64,000 nucleotides of DNA from Pseudomonas sp. HMWF032 (GTDB taxonomy: Bacteria > Pseudomonadota > Gammaproteobacteria > Pseudomonadales > Pseudomonadaceae), in the NCBI RefSeq assembly GCF_003060885.1, contig NZ_QAIG01000012.1, forward strand, positions 1 through 64,000, given 5' to 3'. Of this stretch, positions 43,800-51,960 are shown piece by piece; within the stretch, counting starts at the first letter, position 1, and each line of letters starts with the position of its first letter. The notes beneath the pieces are model-generated. The model was not told where the DNA came from. It saw only the letters and a program-made list of their open reading frames with translations, and made no database searches. The translations under genes and the position numbers were made by a program.

Positions 43800-46700
43800 A
43801 TGTCTCTGGCCGAGATCCGCCTGGATGACAAGTACCGCCTTGCGACCGGTCACCTCTACCTGACCGGCACCCAGGCACTGACCCGCCTGCCCATGCTGCA
43901 AAAGCAGCGTGACGCCGCCCATGGCCTGAATACTGCGTGCTTTATTTCCGGCTACCGGGGCTCGCCGCTGGGCAACCTCGACAAAAGCCTGTGGGACGCC
44001 AAGCAGTACCTCAAGGACAACCACATCCACTTCCAGCCGGGGGTCAACGAAGAGTTGGCCGCCACAGCTGTGTGGGGCAGCCAGCAGACCAGCCTGTTCC
44101 CCGGAGCACGCTACGACGGCGTGTTTGCCATGTGGTACGGCAAGGGCCCGGGGGTGGACCGCTGTGGCGATGTGTTCAAGCATGGCAACTCGGCGGGTGT
44201 TTCCGAGCATGGTGGCGTACTGCTGCTGGCCGGCGACGACCATGGCTGCAAATCCTCCAGCATCGCCAACCAGAGCGAGCATGCGTTTATCGCCGCCTCG
44301 ATCCCGGTGCTCAACCCGGCCAACGTTCAGGAAATTCTCGATTACGGCATCATCGGCTGGGAGCTGTCGCGCTACAGCGGGTGCTGGGTGGCGCTGAAAA
44401 CCATCGCGGAAAACGTCGATTCTTCCGCCGTGGTAGATGTCGATCCGCTGCGCATGCAGGTGAAGATTCCCGAGGACTTCCAGCTGCCGGAAGACGGCGT
44501 GTACATCCGCTGGCCGGACCCACCCCTGGCCCAGGAAGCGCGCCTCAATACCTACAAAATCTACGCCGCCCGCGCCTTTGCGCTGGCCAACAACCTCAAC
44601 CAGATCAAGCTCGATTCGCCCAACCCGCGCTTAGGCATTATCACCACCGGCAAATCCTACCTGGATGTGCGTCAGGCTCTGGATGACCTCGGCCTGGATG
44701 AAGCGCTGTGCGCCCAGGTCGGCCTGCGCGTGCTCAAGGTCGGCATGAGCTGGCCGCTGGAACCGGTATCAGTGCATGAATTCGCCGAGGGTCTGGACGA
44801 GATTCTGGTGGTCGAGGAAAAACGCAGCATCATCGAAGACCAGCTCACCGGTCAGCTCTACAACTGGCCCGTGGGCAAGCGCCCAGTCGTGGTCGGCGAG
44901 TTCGACGAAACCGGCCATTCGCTGCTGCCGAATCTGTCCGAACTGACCCCGGCGATGATCGCCCGCGCCATCGCCAAACGCCTCGCACCGATCTACAGCA
45001 GCGCGAAGATCGACGAGCGCCTGGCCTTTCTCGCGGCCAAGGAAGCCTCGTTGGCCGCGCCCAAACACCACACCACGCGCACCCCGCATTTCTGCTCTGG
45101 CTGCCCGCACAACACCTCGACCAAACTGCCGGAAGGCAGCCGCGCCCAGGGCGGTATCGGTTGCCACTACATGACCCAGTGGATGGACCGCAACACCGAC
45201 ACCTTTACCCAGATGGGCGGCGAGGGCGCGACCTGGATCGGCCAGGCGCCGTTTACTGACACCCCGCATATCTTCCAGAACCTCGGTGACGGCACCTACT
45301 TCCACTCCGGCCAACTGGCCCTGCGCGCATCCGTGGCTGCCGGGGTCAATATCACCTACAAGATTCTCTACAACGATGCCGTGGCCATGACCGGCGGCCA
45401 GCCGATTGACGGCGAGTTGCGTGTCGATCAACTGAGCCAGCAGGTGTACGCCGAAGGGGTCAAACGCATCGCCCTGGTTACCGACGAGCCAGAAAAGTAC
45501 CCGACCCGCGCCACCTTCGCGCCTATTGTGACGTTCCACCATCGCCGTGATCTGGACGCTGTGCAGCGCGAGCTGCGCGAGTTTCAGGGCTGTTCGGTGA
45601 TCATCTACGACCAGACCTGCGCCACCGAGAAACGCCGTCGGCGCAAGCGCGGCAAGCTGGTTGATCCGCAGAAACGCGCGTTTATCAACCCGGCCGTGTG
45701 CGAGGGCTGCGGCGATTGCAGCGTGAAGTCCAACTGCCTCTCCGTGCTGCCGCTGGAAACCGAACTGGGGCGCAAACGCGAGATCGACCAGAACGCCTGC
45801 AACAAGGATTTCAGCTGCGTTGAAGGCTTCTGCCCCAGCTTTGTCACCGTGCACGGCGGCAGTTTGCGCAAACCTGAAGCGGTGGGGCTGGGCGCGCTGT
45901 TCATTGCGTTACCTGAGCCGCGCCTGCCGACCTTGCAGCGACCTTGGAATATCCTCCTGCCCGGTGTGGGCGGCAGCGGTGTGACCACGGTTGGCGCGTT
46001 GCTCGGCATGGCTGCGCATATCGAAGGCAAGGGCTGCAGCGTGCTCGACCAGGCTGGCCTGGCGCAGAAGTTCGGCCCTGTAATCACCCATATCCGCGTC
46101 GCCGCCAAGCAGGACGACATCTTTGCCGTGCGTATTGCCGCCGGTGAAACCGACCTGCTGCTGGGCTGCGATCTGGTGGTGTCGGCCAGTGAAGAGGCCT
46201 TGGCCAAGCTGAATGACAAGATCGCCCATGCGGTGGTCAACAGCCATGAAGCGGCCACCGCCGAATTTACCCGCAACCCCGATGCTCAGGTGCCTGGCGC
46301 GGCCATGCGCGAGGCGCTGATTGAGGCGGTGGGTGCGAGCAAAACCCACTTTGTCGATGCCAGCCGTTTGGCCACGCGCCTGCTCGGCGACAGCATCGCC
46401 ACTAACCTGTTTATGCTCGGTTTTGCGTATCAGAAGGGCCTGGTGCCGGTGTCTGCCGAAGCCATCAACAAGGCCATCGAGCTTAACGGCGTGGCCGTGC
46501 AGCTCAATCAGCAGGCCTTCCTGTGGGGCCGTCGCGCCGCCCATGATGCGGTTGCCGTGGAACGTCTGGCCAAGCCGGAAGTGATCGAAGCGCCGCATTG
46601 CCAGAGCCTGGAAGACATCATCGCCGATCGCGTGGTGCGTCTGACTGCCTACCAGAACGCCGCCTACGCCGAACGCTACCGCGAGCAGGTGGCGCGGGTG

Positions 46701-47267
46701 CAGCAGGTCGACACGAGGGCAGACCAAGCGCTGAGCAAGGCCGTGGCGCGTTACTACTTCAAGTTGCTGGCCTACAAGGACGAGTACGAAGTGGCGCGGC
46801 TGTACAGCGACGGCAGTTTCATCCGCCAGCTGGAAGCGCAGTTCAGTGGCGATTACCGTCTGGAGTTCCACCTGGCACCTAGCTGGCTGAGCAAGCCGGA
46901 TGCCAGCACCGGCGAGCCGCGCAAGCGTCAGTTCGGGCCCTGGATGCTCAAGGCCTTCAGCGTACTGGCCGCGTTCAAGTTCCTGCGTGGCACGCCGCTG
47001 GATGTGTTCGGCTACAGCGCCGAACGCAAGCTGGAGCTGCAGCTGATCGACGACTACGAGCAAGACCTCGACTACCTGCTCAAGGAACTCAACGCCGACA
47101 ACTACCGCACCGCGCTGGCCCTGGCCGAGCTGCCGGAGCAGATTCGCGGTTACGGTCATGTCAAAGAAACTGCTGTGGCGAAAGCACGCGAAAGCAGTCA
47201 GCAACTCAGGGCGCGGATGCTCGTCAGTGAGATTCAGGCCGTGCGCTTGTTTGAGCCCGCAGCCTGA
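43800..47267 (+). CDS. iorA: Indolepyruvate ferredoxin oxidoreductase, fused alpha-beta type
   Basis: The protein is 1155 residues. The N-terminal part is the TPP-dependent IorA-like region (GYRGSPLGNLDKSLW; HFCSGCPHNTSTKLPEGSRA near residue 430). An Fe-S segment CEGCGDCSVKSNC lies near residue 633. The IorB-like gamma domain starts near residue 715 (LPGVGGSGVTTVGALLGMAA), and a C-terminal alpha-helical domain of unknown function follows. It oxidatively decarboxylates aryl or branched 2-oxo acids to acyl-CoA with ferredoxin. The frame is open upstream, but ATG 43800 with AAAAGGAG is the proper start. It serves amino acid catabolism, consistent with the divergent Lrp-type regulator. Confidence 0.92.
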   Translation: MSLAEIRLDDKYRLATGHLYLTGTQALTRLPMLQKQRDAAHGLNTACFISGYRGSPLGNLDKSLWDAKQYLKDNHIHFQPGVNEELAATAVWGSQQTSLFPGARYDGVFAMWYGKGPGVDRCGDVFKHGNSAGVSEHGGVLLLAGDDHGCKSSSIANQSEHAFIAASIPVLNPANVQEILDYGIIGWELSRYSGCWVALKTIAENVDSSAVVDVDPLRMQVKIPEDFQLPEDGVYIRWPDPPLAQEARLNTYKIYAARAFALANNLNQIKLDSPNPRLGIITTGKSYLDVRQALDDLGLDEALCAQVGLRVLKVGMSWPLEPVSVHEFAEGLDEILVVEEKRSIIEDQLTGQLYNWPVGKRPVVVGEFDETGHSLLPNLSELTPAMIARAIAKRLAPIYSSAKIDERLAFLAAKEASLAAPKHHTTRTPHFCSGCPHNTSTKLPEGSRAQGGIGCHYMTQWMDRNTDTFTQMGGEGATWIGQAPFTDTPHIFQNLGDGTYFHSGQLALRASVAAGVNITYKILYNDAVAMTGGQPIDGELRVDQLSQQVYAEGVKRIALVTDEPEKYPTRATFAPIVTFHHRRDLDAVQRELREFQGCSVIIYDQTCATEKRRRRKRGKLVDPQKRAFINPAVCEGCGDCSVKSNCLSVLPLETELGRKREIDQNACNKDFSCVEGFCPSFVTVHGGSLRKPEAVGLGALFIALPEPRLPTLQRPWNILLPGVGGSGVTTVGALLGMAAHIEGKGCSVLDQAGLAQKFGPVITHIRVAAKQDDIFAVRIAAGETDLLLGCDLVVSASEEALAKLNDKIAHAVVNSHEAATAEFTRNPDAQVPGAAMREALIEAVGASKTHFVDASRLATRLLGDSIATNLFMLGFAYQKGLVPVSAEAINKAIELNGVAVQLNQQAFLWGRRAAHDAVAVERLAKPEVIEAPHCQSLEDIIADRVVRLTAYQNAAYAERYREQVARVQQVDTRADQALSKAVARYYFKLLAYKDEYEVARLYSDGSFIRQLEAQFSGDYRLEFHLAPSWLSKPDASTGEPRKRQFGPWMLKAFSVLAAFKFLRGTPLDVFGYSAERKLELQLIDDYEQDLDYLLKELNADNYRTALALAELPEQIRGYGHVKETAVAKARESSQQLRARMLVSEIQAVRLFEPAA

Positions 47268-47307
47268 GGGCGATCAGCAAGGAGTTGCCGGCGGTGAGGG
47301 CGCCGGC

Positions 47308-47787
47308 CTACTCCAGTTGCAGCGCCAGGCTGATGCCGTGGGGTTTGAAGCCCAGGTTGGCGTAAAACGCATGGGCTATTTCACGGCTCTGGCTGCTGGA
47401 CAGCGCCACCTTGTAACAGCCCCAGGCGCGGGCGCGCTCGATGGCTTTGCCCATCAACGCCTGGCCAACGCCTAAGCCACGCGCGTCCTCATCCACCACC
47501 ACATCTTCCACAATCGCCGAACGGGCGAAGTTATGCGCCAGGTGCTCGATCAGGTGCAGGGCGCAGGTGCCGAGCAGTTTGCCTTCGCGCTCAGCCACCA
47601 ACACCACGCGGCTTACCGGCAGTTCACTCAAACGTAAGGCCAGTAACTTGGTATCGCAGCGCGGCTCATCGGGTGCCAGCTGTTGCAGCAAAGCCGCCAG
47701 CGCGGGTGCATCGGTTACGCTGGCAGCACGCAGGTGGAAATCGGCAAAGGGCGAATCCGGCAGGTTCAGCGAAGCAGCAGGGCGCAT
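47308..47787 (-). CDS. GNAT-family N-acetyltransferase
   Basis: The protein is 159 residues. Motif A VEDVVVDEDARGLGVGQALM binds acetyl-CoA, and ALSSSQSREIAHAFYANLGF is the C-terminal GNAT part. ATG 47787 has AAGGAG at 6-7 nt; the frame extends 19 codons upstream without support. The substrate is not predictable. Confidence 0.88.
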   Translation of the reverse strand: MRPAASLNLPDSPFADFHLRAASVTDAPALAALLQQLAPDEPRCDTKLLALRLSELPVSRVVLVAEREGKLLGTCALHLIEHLAHNFARSAIVEDVVVDEDARGLGVGQALMGKAIERARAWGCYKVALSSSQSREIAHAFYANLGFKPHGISLALQLE

Positions 47788-47904
47788 GGCATTCTCCTTG
47801 AGCGATGAGTACACAGTATCGCGCCCGCTTAATGGCAGCGGCATGACAAAACGCCTCGGCCTCGCTAAGATGCCGCCCGCAAGTCATCCTGCCTATCCCG
47901 TTGC

Positions 47905-47979
47905 GTTCCCATAGTTCAATGGATAGAACAAGCCCCTCCTAAGGGCTAGATACTGGTTCGAATCCAGTTGGGAACGCCA
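47905..47979 (+). tRNA. tRNA-Arg (CCT)
   Basis: 75 nt with acceptor GTTCCCA/TGGGAAC, anticodon loop CTCCTAA (CCT), T-arm GGTTCGAATCC and encoded CCA. It borders the accessory region on the left. Confidence 0.96.
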
Positions 47980-48059
47980 TCTAACGAATCGCCCCTTTTG
48001 ACGATCAAAGCCGTGGCCGCTTTTATGTGTGCTAGGCAGGTTTAGTGGCGCGCAGAAAA

Positions 48060-48140
48060 CAAAAAGCCCCGAAATATCTAGAGAAATCAGGGTTTTAGAT
48101 ACTGCAATTTGGAGCGGGTGATGGGGGTCGAACCCCCTGT
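48060..48140 (-). other. Left junction of relic element: integrase-end hairpin plus partial tRNA-Gly 3' end (att-like)
   Basis: AAAAAGCCCCGAAAT...AATCAGGG, then GATACTGCAATTTGG, then AGCGGGTGATGGG and TCGAACCCCC. On the minus strand 48110-48137 reads as the T-arm and acceptor end (CACCCGCTCCA) of a tRNA-Gly. The same block, with few differences, is at 53355-53430 next to the complete tRNA-Gly. This looks like an attL/attR pair. Confidence 0.65.
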
Positions 48141-48449
48141 TTCTGTCTGCGTTATCCCGCTAAGCCTTGTTATTCCTGGACTCTAGATAACTCAAACTCG
48201 CATAAATCCGCTTTTCTTCGCTGTGATTTCGACACGTCAGCTAGACAGCCTTGAGGCCGATCAGTAGCGTCTAGCTATTACGGTGCCTTGGCTGGTTTGG
48301 TACCTGTGGCCTTTCATGTCGCTTTTTCACCTGGGCTAGTCGCGTTTGCCATTTTCGCGCCTATGTAAATCAAGGGTTTACTGCATGACAACGGACGTTA
48401 TCAGACATCTCAAACTGTGTTATGCGACAGCAATGTCGCCTAATTAATA
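48141..48449. other. Non-coding left flank of the cassette array
   Basis: No ORF with support and no integron integrase on either strand. It contains an inverted repeat AGCTAGAC/GTCTAGCT (48239-48246 and 48269-48276) and a short hairpin GCGACA/TGTCGC at 48424-48439. Two GTTATGC/GTTATAC sequences (48419-48425, 48450-48456) resemble attC or attI core sites. Confidence 0.45.
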
Positions 48450-48467
48450 GTTATACGTAGGCCGTTT

Positions 48468-48854
48468 ATGTACGAAGTATTCATAATTTTAAGCCAAGCC
48501 AATAACACTTCGATAGAAAGATATGCACAAGAAATTCAATCATTCTATGAAAATTCCACTGGCGAGAAACCCATGCTGAAAGTAAACAGTCAGACCATTG
48601 TAGTTGTATTCGAAGGAATTCAGTTTTCAATCAATAGAAACTGTCAACCACAGGTGGCACTTGAGTCTAAAGAGCTTTCTAGGTTTGCAATGTCAGACTG
48701 CGAAGAAATCGCAAAATCTACGTGTCGCCTTGAAATCTCAGGCGCAAAAGATCCACAAATGAATTACTTCAACGACTTTCTCTTTATAATTCAGTGTGCC
48801 GAGCAACTTGGTAAGGTTTGGACTTTTAATACGCGCCAAGGCGAGTTCATGTGA
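48468..48854 (+). CDS. Cassette ORF 1, unknown function
   Basis: The protein is 128 residues, AT-rich DNA compared with its surroundings. No signal peptide or membrane segment. It starts MYEVFIILSQANNTSIERYA and contains a short Cys-bearing region (MSDCEEIAKSTCRLEISG). The start lies 12 nt after GTTATAC, a possible cassette boundary; ribosome site weak. It ends just before an attC-like site. I do not recognise a family. Confidence 0.6.
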   Translation: MYEVFIILSQANNTSIERYAQEIQSFYENSTGEKPMLKVNSQTIVVVFEGIQFSINRNCQPQVALESKELSRFAMSDCEEIAKSTCRLEISGAKDPQMNYFNDFLFIIQCAEQLGKVWTFNTRQGEFM

Positions 48855-48857
48855 AAC

Positions 48858-48925
48858 GTATAAAAATAGGTTGAAATCGCTCACTGGTACGTGCTAAAGC
48901 CCGCCCCTTAACCAAATGTGAGGGC
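48858..48925 (+). other. attC-like site 1 (degenerate ends)
   Basis: GTATAAA at the left and GTGAGGGC at the right are degenerate core sites. The interior ACGTGCTAAAGCCCGCCCCT and TTAACCAAA match the interior of sites 2 and 3. 68 bp. Confidence 0.65.
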
Positions 48926-48933
48926 CCATACCG

Positions 48934-49395
48934 ATGTCCGCCAGAGCCTCTGCCTTCGACAACGCTCTTCGAGAGATTGCCGTTCCGGCACTCGCATCGC
49001 ATGGCTTCAAATTTGATGGTAGTCGCACGTTCCGACGCTTCTCAGAAGGCCGCCGTACGTGCCTGATCATCAATTTCCAGCTCGGACAACGCTCGATGGC
49101 CGGCAAATTCACCATCAATCTTGGCGTCTTTGTCGAAGGAGACAATCCCGGCATAAGCACCAGCCGAGCCAACGCGTATGACTGCCGCTTCGAGCGACGG
49201 ACGCGTATCGGAGCACTTATTCCCCTTCAGTTCCCCAAGCTTGCCAGCCTTCCGTGGATTGGCTTCCTTTTTGGCGGCCCAGACAAATGGTGGGTTTTCT
49301 CAGATGACTCCTCCGACACCGATGCAGTGCTGTCAGATGCTGTAGATAAGATCACTGCACATGGGCTTAGCTGGCTCAATACTATTGGGCTATAA
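48934..49395 (+). CDS. Cassette ORF 2, DUF4304-like protein
   Basis: The protein is 153 residues. The pattern LASHGFKFDGSRTFRRFSEG, then IINFQLGQRS and KFTINLGVFVEG, resembles DUF4304, a family often found in integron cassettes and near toxin-immunity loci. No membrane segment or signal peptide. Its TAA runs into attC site 2, as usual for cassettes. Function unknown. Confidence 0.7.
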   Translation: MSARASAFDNALREIAVPALASHGFKFDGSRTFRRFSEGRRTCLIINFQLGQRSMAGKFTINLGVFVEGDNPGISTSRANAYDCRFERRTRIGALIPLQFPKLASLPWIGFLFGGPDKWWVFSDDSSDTDAVLSDAVDKITAHGLSWLNTIGL

Positions 49396-49466
49396 CAAGA
49401 GATTAACGCCGTTCGCTGCGCTCACTTGGGACGGGCTAAAACCTGCCCCTTAACCAAACTTTGGGT
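49390..49466 (+). other. attC site 2
   Basis: Left CTATAAC, right TTTGGGT (for GTTRRRY), interior GTTCGCTGCGCTCACTTGGG and ACGGGCTAAAACCTGCCCCT. 77 bp; overlaps the stop codon of cassette ORF 2. Confidence 0.75.
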
Positions 49467-49471
49467 TCGTA

Positions 49472-49861
49472 ATGAAAACTCCAACAGGGCGTGAGATAGC
49501 ATGGGAAGTCTTTGCACAGACCTGGGCAGATACTTCATACGACGAAGTGGAGAAAGTTGCTTTTGCAAAAAGGCTGGCTGAGACCGGGTTGTCCCGCCGT
49601 GAACTGACTCGCATTGCCTACTGGGAGGTGTGTGGTGCATTCGCCACGTTCTCTACCACCGTATTTGCCACAGCTGGAATGGCCTTGCCGGACTACTGTT
49701 TTCCTGAGGACTTGGCTCGAAAGACAGTCTCCGATTGGATCTCCAGATCGCTAGTATTTTCGCTTATCAATCCACTCTGGTTGCTGGGTTATTTATTATC
49801 ACTTTACCTTATGCGTGCAACTATGGGGTCAATATTGTCGGCAACCGCGCGGAGAACCTAA
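49472..49861 (+). CDS. Cassette ORF 3, unknown protein with C-terminal membrane segment
   Basis: The protein is 129 residues. The first half is polar and helical (WADTSYDEVEKVAFAKRLAE). A hydrophobic region (LVFSLINPLWLLGYLLSLYL) near residues 97-116 should span the membrane, and a weaker one lies around residue 55. It starts 5 nt after attC site 2 and ends in attC site 3. No family recognised. Confidence 0.6.
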   Translation: MKTPTGREIAWEVFAQTWADTSYDEVEKVAFAKRLAETGLSRRELTRIAYWEVCGAFATFSTTVFATAGMALPDYCFPEDLARKTVSDWISRSLVFSLINPLWLLGYLLSLYLMRATMGSILSATARRT

Positions 49862-49929
49862 CAACGGTTTCAAACCGTTCGCTTCGCTCACTCGGGACGT
49901 GCTAAAGCCGGCTTAACCAAGCGTTAGGC
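49856..49929 (+). other. attC site 3 (canonical ends)
   Basis: Left ACCTAAC (RYYYAAC), right GTTAGGC (GTTRRRY), with CGGTTTCAAACCG and the shared GCTTCGCTCACTCGGGACGT and GCTAAAGCC interior. 74 bp, the best site of the array and close to PAR-type attC sites of Pseudomonas integrons. Confidence 0.9.
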
Positions 49930-49934
49930 CTGCA

Positions 49935-50434
49935 ATGAAGAACACGATAATTGAGTTTAGACAGCAAAACTCGTCGTAATTACTGGGTTTGATGGCGTTT
50001 TCACCGGAGCCAGTGTACGGACTCGTCACAATATTATTAATAACAAGGTCCGTTACATGGTTGACTCGAATGGAGCTCTTTGGTTGTTCACTTTTGTGCG
50101 CACTAATTATTTCGGTATAAGAAAGTTTTTTAGCGCAGTCGTCTGGAACATTTCGTACGACTACTACACCTATACAAAAGAACCGGGCATATCGGTAGAA
50201 AGATTTCGGGAAATCATTGAGCCTCACCAAAGAGATTTGGATTCGGATCACAGCGAAAGGGCAGTGTGCCTCCTTGATTCCCTTGCCACTTGCGACCCTT
50301 CGGACCCGCTACGCAGCCATGTCCATCTACTCAACCTTTTAGAGCGCTCGTATGGTTTATCTGCCACTGGCAGCATAGCTAACAATTCATTCAAGCCGGA
50401 GCCACTTCGCGGCTCTGCTTATTTCAGGCATTAG
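49935..50434 (+). pseudogene. Cassette ORF 4, probably frameshifted, unknown function
   Basis: The natural start is ATG 49935, 6 nt past the attC core, encoding MKNTIIEFRQQNSS then a stop. A shift of one base near 49965-49972 (CAGCAAAAC) joins it to KLVVITGFDGVFTGASVRTR and on through ISYDYYTYTKEPGISVERF to the TAG at 50434. Alternatively translation starts at ATG 50057, giving 125 residues. The last 20 residues are encoded by attC site 4, as is common in cassettes. No family recognised. Confidence 0.5.
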
Positions 50435-50436
50435 GA
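50377..50436 (+). other. attC site 4
   Basis: Left AGCTAAC, right ATTAGGA, with AACAATTCATTCAAGCCGGA and a GAGCC-ACTTCGC-GGCTC hairpin. The layout is that of the 60-bp class of attC sites found in mobile integron cassettes. It differs from the PAR-like sites 1-3, so this cassette probably has another source. Confidence 0.85.
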
Positions 50437-50443
50437 GTCGCGA

Positions 50444-50890
50444 ATGCGCGTACCGAGTCCCATCATGAGCGCTGTGTCTGAATTGCAGTTCCCTGTTTTG
50501 CTCTGGCGAAAAGGTTACTCGTTTGTTGCTTCGTCGCCTCTTGAGCTCTGTACGCACCCGAGAAGCCTGGTCGTTGAAACACAGAAGTTGGCTGCGGCCG
50601 GGGAGTTCACCGTCGCCGATTCAGCTGGTCGCATTTACAAGGTCAAAGAGTATGAGCAAGTCCCGCCATTCGGAGGCCTCATGCGCCTGCCTCACCTGGT
50701 ACTGCGGTCAGTCTATGCAGCTCCAGTTCTCGGCGAGGTTACCCAACCGTCGCTCGCCGAATTCATCAACACGCTATCCAACGTGCTTGGAGCCCGCTTC
50801 GGAAAGTCATTCAAGAAAACCTTGCTTCAAGCACGGAGTTCTGGCGAGGCCATGGCGCTGGTTGCCAAGCGCGAGAGCAAGGCTGGCTAG
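50444..50890 (+). CDS. Cassette ORF 5, unknown function
   Basis: The protein is 148 residues. ATG 50444 has AGGAG 6 nt upstream, created by the attC end. SELQFPVLLWRKGYSF, then FTVADSAGRIYKVKEYE, then LAEFINTLSNVLG: probably an alpha/beta cytoplasmic protein. Layout and several positions resemble cassette ORF 6, so the two may be distant relatives. Family not recognised. Confidence 0.65.
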   Translation: MRVPSPIMSAVSELQFPVLLWRKGYSFVASSPLELCTHPRSLVVETQKLAAAGEFTVADSAGRIYKVKEYEQVPPFGGLMRLPHLVLRSVYAAPVLGEVTQPSLAEFINTLSNVLGARFGKSFKKTLLQARSSGEAMALVAKRESKAG

Positions 50891-50929
50891 CGGTGCAAAA
50901 GGCGCCGCCTCTCATCTCAACCGTTAGGC
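50884..50929 (+). other. attC-like site 5 (short)
   Basis: GTTAGGC at 50923-50929 is a perfect right core. The left end (GGCTAGC) is degenerate and the interior GGCGCCGCCT is short. 46 bp, perhaps truncated. Confidence 0.55.
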
Positions 50930-51037
50930 ATGAAAACAAAGGCATGTACGCGCATGGAAGTCCGCAGAAATCAGATTCCAAAACAACATGCGCTTCATCC
51001 AATATTTATGGCGGTTCAAATCGCTCGCTTCGCTTAG
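50930..51037 (+). CDS. 35-codon ORF in a very short cassette
   Basis: ATG lies directly after the GTTAGGC core. It encodes MKTKACTRMEVRRNQIPKQH and 15 more residues, and ends inside attC site 6. It is strongly basic. It may be a real micropeptide, or the DNA may be a gene-less cassette. Confidence 0.3.
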   Translation: MKTKACTRMEVRRNQIPKQHALHPIFMAVQIARFA

Positions 51038-51078
51038 TCAGGACCGGCTAAAGCGGGCCCCATAACCTATGGTTGGGC
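50997..51078 (+). other. attC site 6
   Basis: Left ATCCAAT (approximate RYYYAAC), right GTTGGGC at 51072-51078, interior TCGCTCGCTTCGCTTAGTCA and GGCTAAAGCGGGCCCCATAA, clearly related to sites 1-3. Confidence 0.75.
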
Positions 51079-51081
51079 ATT

Positions 51082-51558
51082 ATGAATTCATCGAGTAATT
51101 TCCAATTTCCGATTGTCGGAGTTATCGAACGAGGCTCAAGCGTGAGCGCCTACGCGGCATGGAGTGAACGAGATCTGGAAACCTGCCCCTTTCATGAGTA
51201 CTTGAGAACAAGGAACGCAAAGCACTCTTTGATCTGCGCGGACGGCTCTGCAAGAGCAGTGGAGAAGGTTACGCTGGCAGGGGTTGATTGGCAGCGCGTC
51301 ATGGAGATTGGTCTCTTCATCCAGGTTGTTTCAGCGCTCCTGTCTTTTGGCAACATTCCAGCGCGTATCAGGCTGACGCACACTCAAATCCAACCTATCG
51401 CCCTTGACGAGACCCGCAATATTCTCCTCAAAGCATTGGCACAGCGACCGCATTTGTATACGCAACGAAGATCGCAAGGTGCTGTGCAATCATCATTGAA
51501 GCGTGCACGCTCGGTAGCGGATTTAGCAGCCTCTATTGCAAGTGAGCCTAAGCCGTGA
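51082..51558 (+). CDS. Cassette ORF 6, unknown function
   Basis: The protein is 158 residues; ATG lies 3 nt after the attC core. NFQFPIVGVIERGSSVS, SLICADGSARAVEKVTLAG, and a C-terminal basic helix (RRSQGAVQSSLKRARSVADL). No membrane segment is clear. Similar in layout to cassette ORF 5 (FQFP start, ADG/ADS strand, central hydrophobic helix). Family not recognised. Confidence 0.65.
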   Translation: MNSSSNFQFPIVGVIERGSSVSAYAAWSERDLETCPFHEYLRTRNAKHSLICADGSARAVEKVTLAGVDWQRVMEIGLFIQVVSALLSFGNIPARIRLTHTQIQPIALDETRNILLKALAQRPHLYTQRRSQGAVQSSLKRARSVADLAASIASEPKP

Positions 51559-51559
51559 T

Positions 51560-51649
51560 GCCCAACCCACCAGTCAAGTTGGAGGCCTGTCAAGCTTCGG
51601 CTCTCCGATCATGCCGTCTCGTGCGGCGTCTCTTACATCCACGCTAGGA
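51560..51649 (+). other. attC site 7
   Basis: Left GCCCAAC is a perfect RYYYAAC, right GCTAGGA is a degenerate GTTRRRY. The interior has GCCGTCTCGTGCGGC. 90 bp, immediately after the ORF 6 stop. Confidence 0.65.
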
Positions 51650-51657
51650 CAGCAATA

Positions 51658-51960
51658 GTGCGTCCATACCCTTCAAGAAGTTATCAGGCGATTTTTTGGC
51701 TTGTATTCGGTGGCGCACTCGCTTATTGCGTATACGGCTTGATCGTCGGTGATCTTTATTTTGTAGGTAAAAGTGGCCGTGGCGCTCACTTGCACGGAGT
51801 GCCAGCTTGGTGCTTTACCGCTTTTGTAACCTTCTTGGGAGCAGGGGTCTGGATGCGAGAGTTCTCAACCATTTCCTCTCGCTATCGAACAAGATTTGAA
51901 ATCCTTTTTCTTGTCTCCGGCTTTTCTCTACTTGTTCTTGGCTGGAACTATTCACCTTAA
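51658..51960 (+). CDS. Cassette ORF 7, small membrane protein
   Basis: The protein is 100 residues from GTG 51658. Three hydrophobic segments (AIFWLVFGGALAYCVYGLIV, AWCFTAFVTFLGAGVW, ILFLVSGFSLLVLGW) suggest an inner-membrane protein. It follows attC site 7. No clear attC lies downstream, so the array seems to end here or its last site has decayed. Unknown function. Confidence 0.6.
   Translation: MRPYPSRSYQAIFWLVFGGALAYCVYGLIVGDLYFVGKSGRGAHLHGVPAWCFTAFVTFLGAGVWMREFSTISSRYRTRFEILFLVSGFSLLVLGWNYSP

Noticed and set aside
48238..48280. Possible CRISPR or other array signal in the left flank of the cassette region
   Set aside because: Only a single inverted repeat; no regular direct repeats or spacers and no cas genes anywhere in the window.
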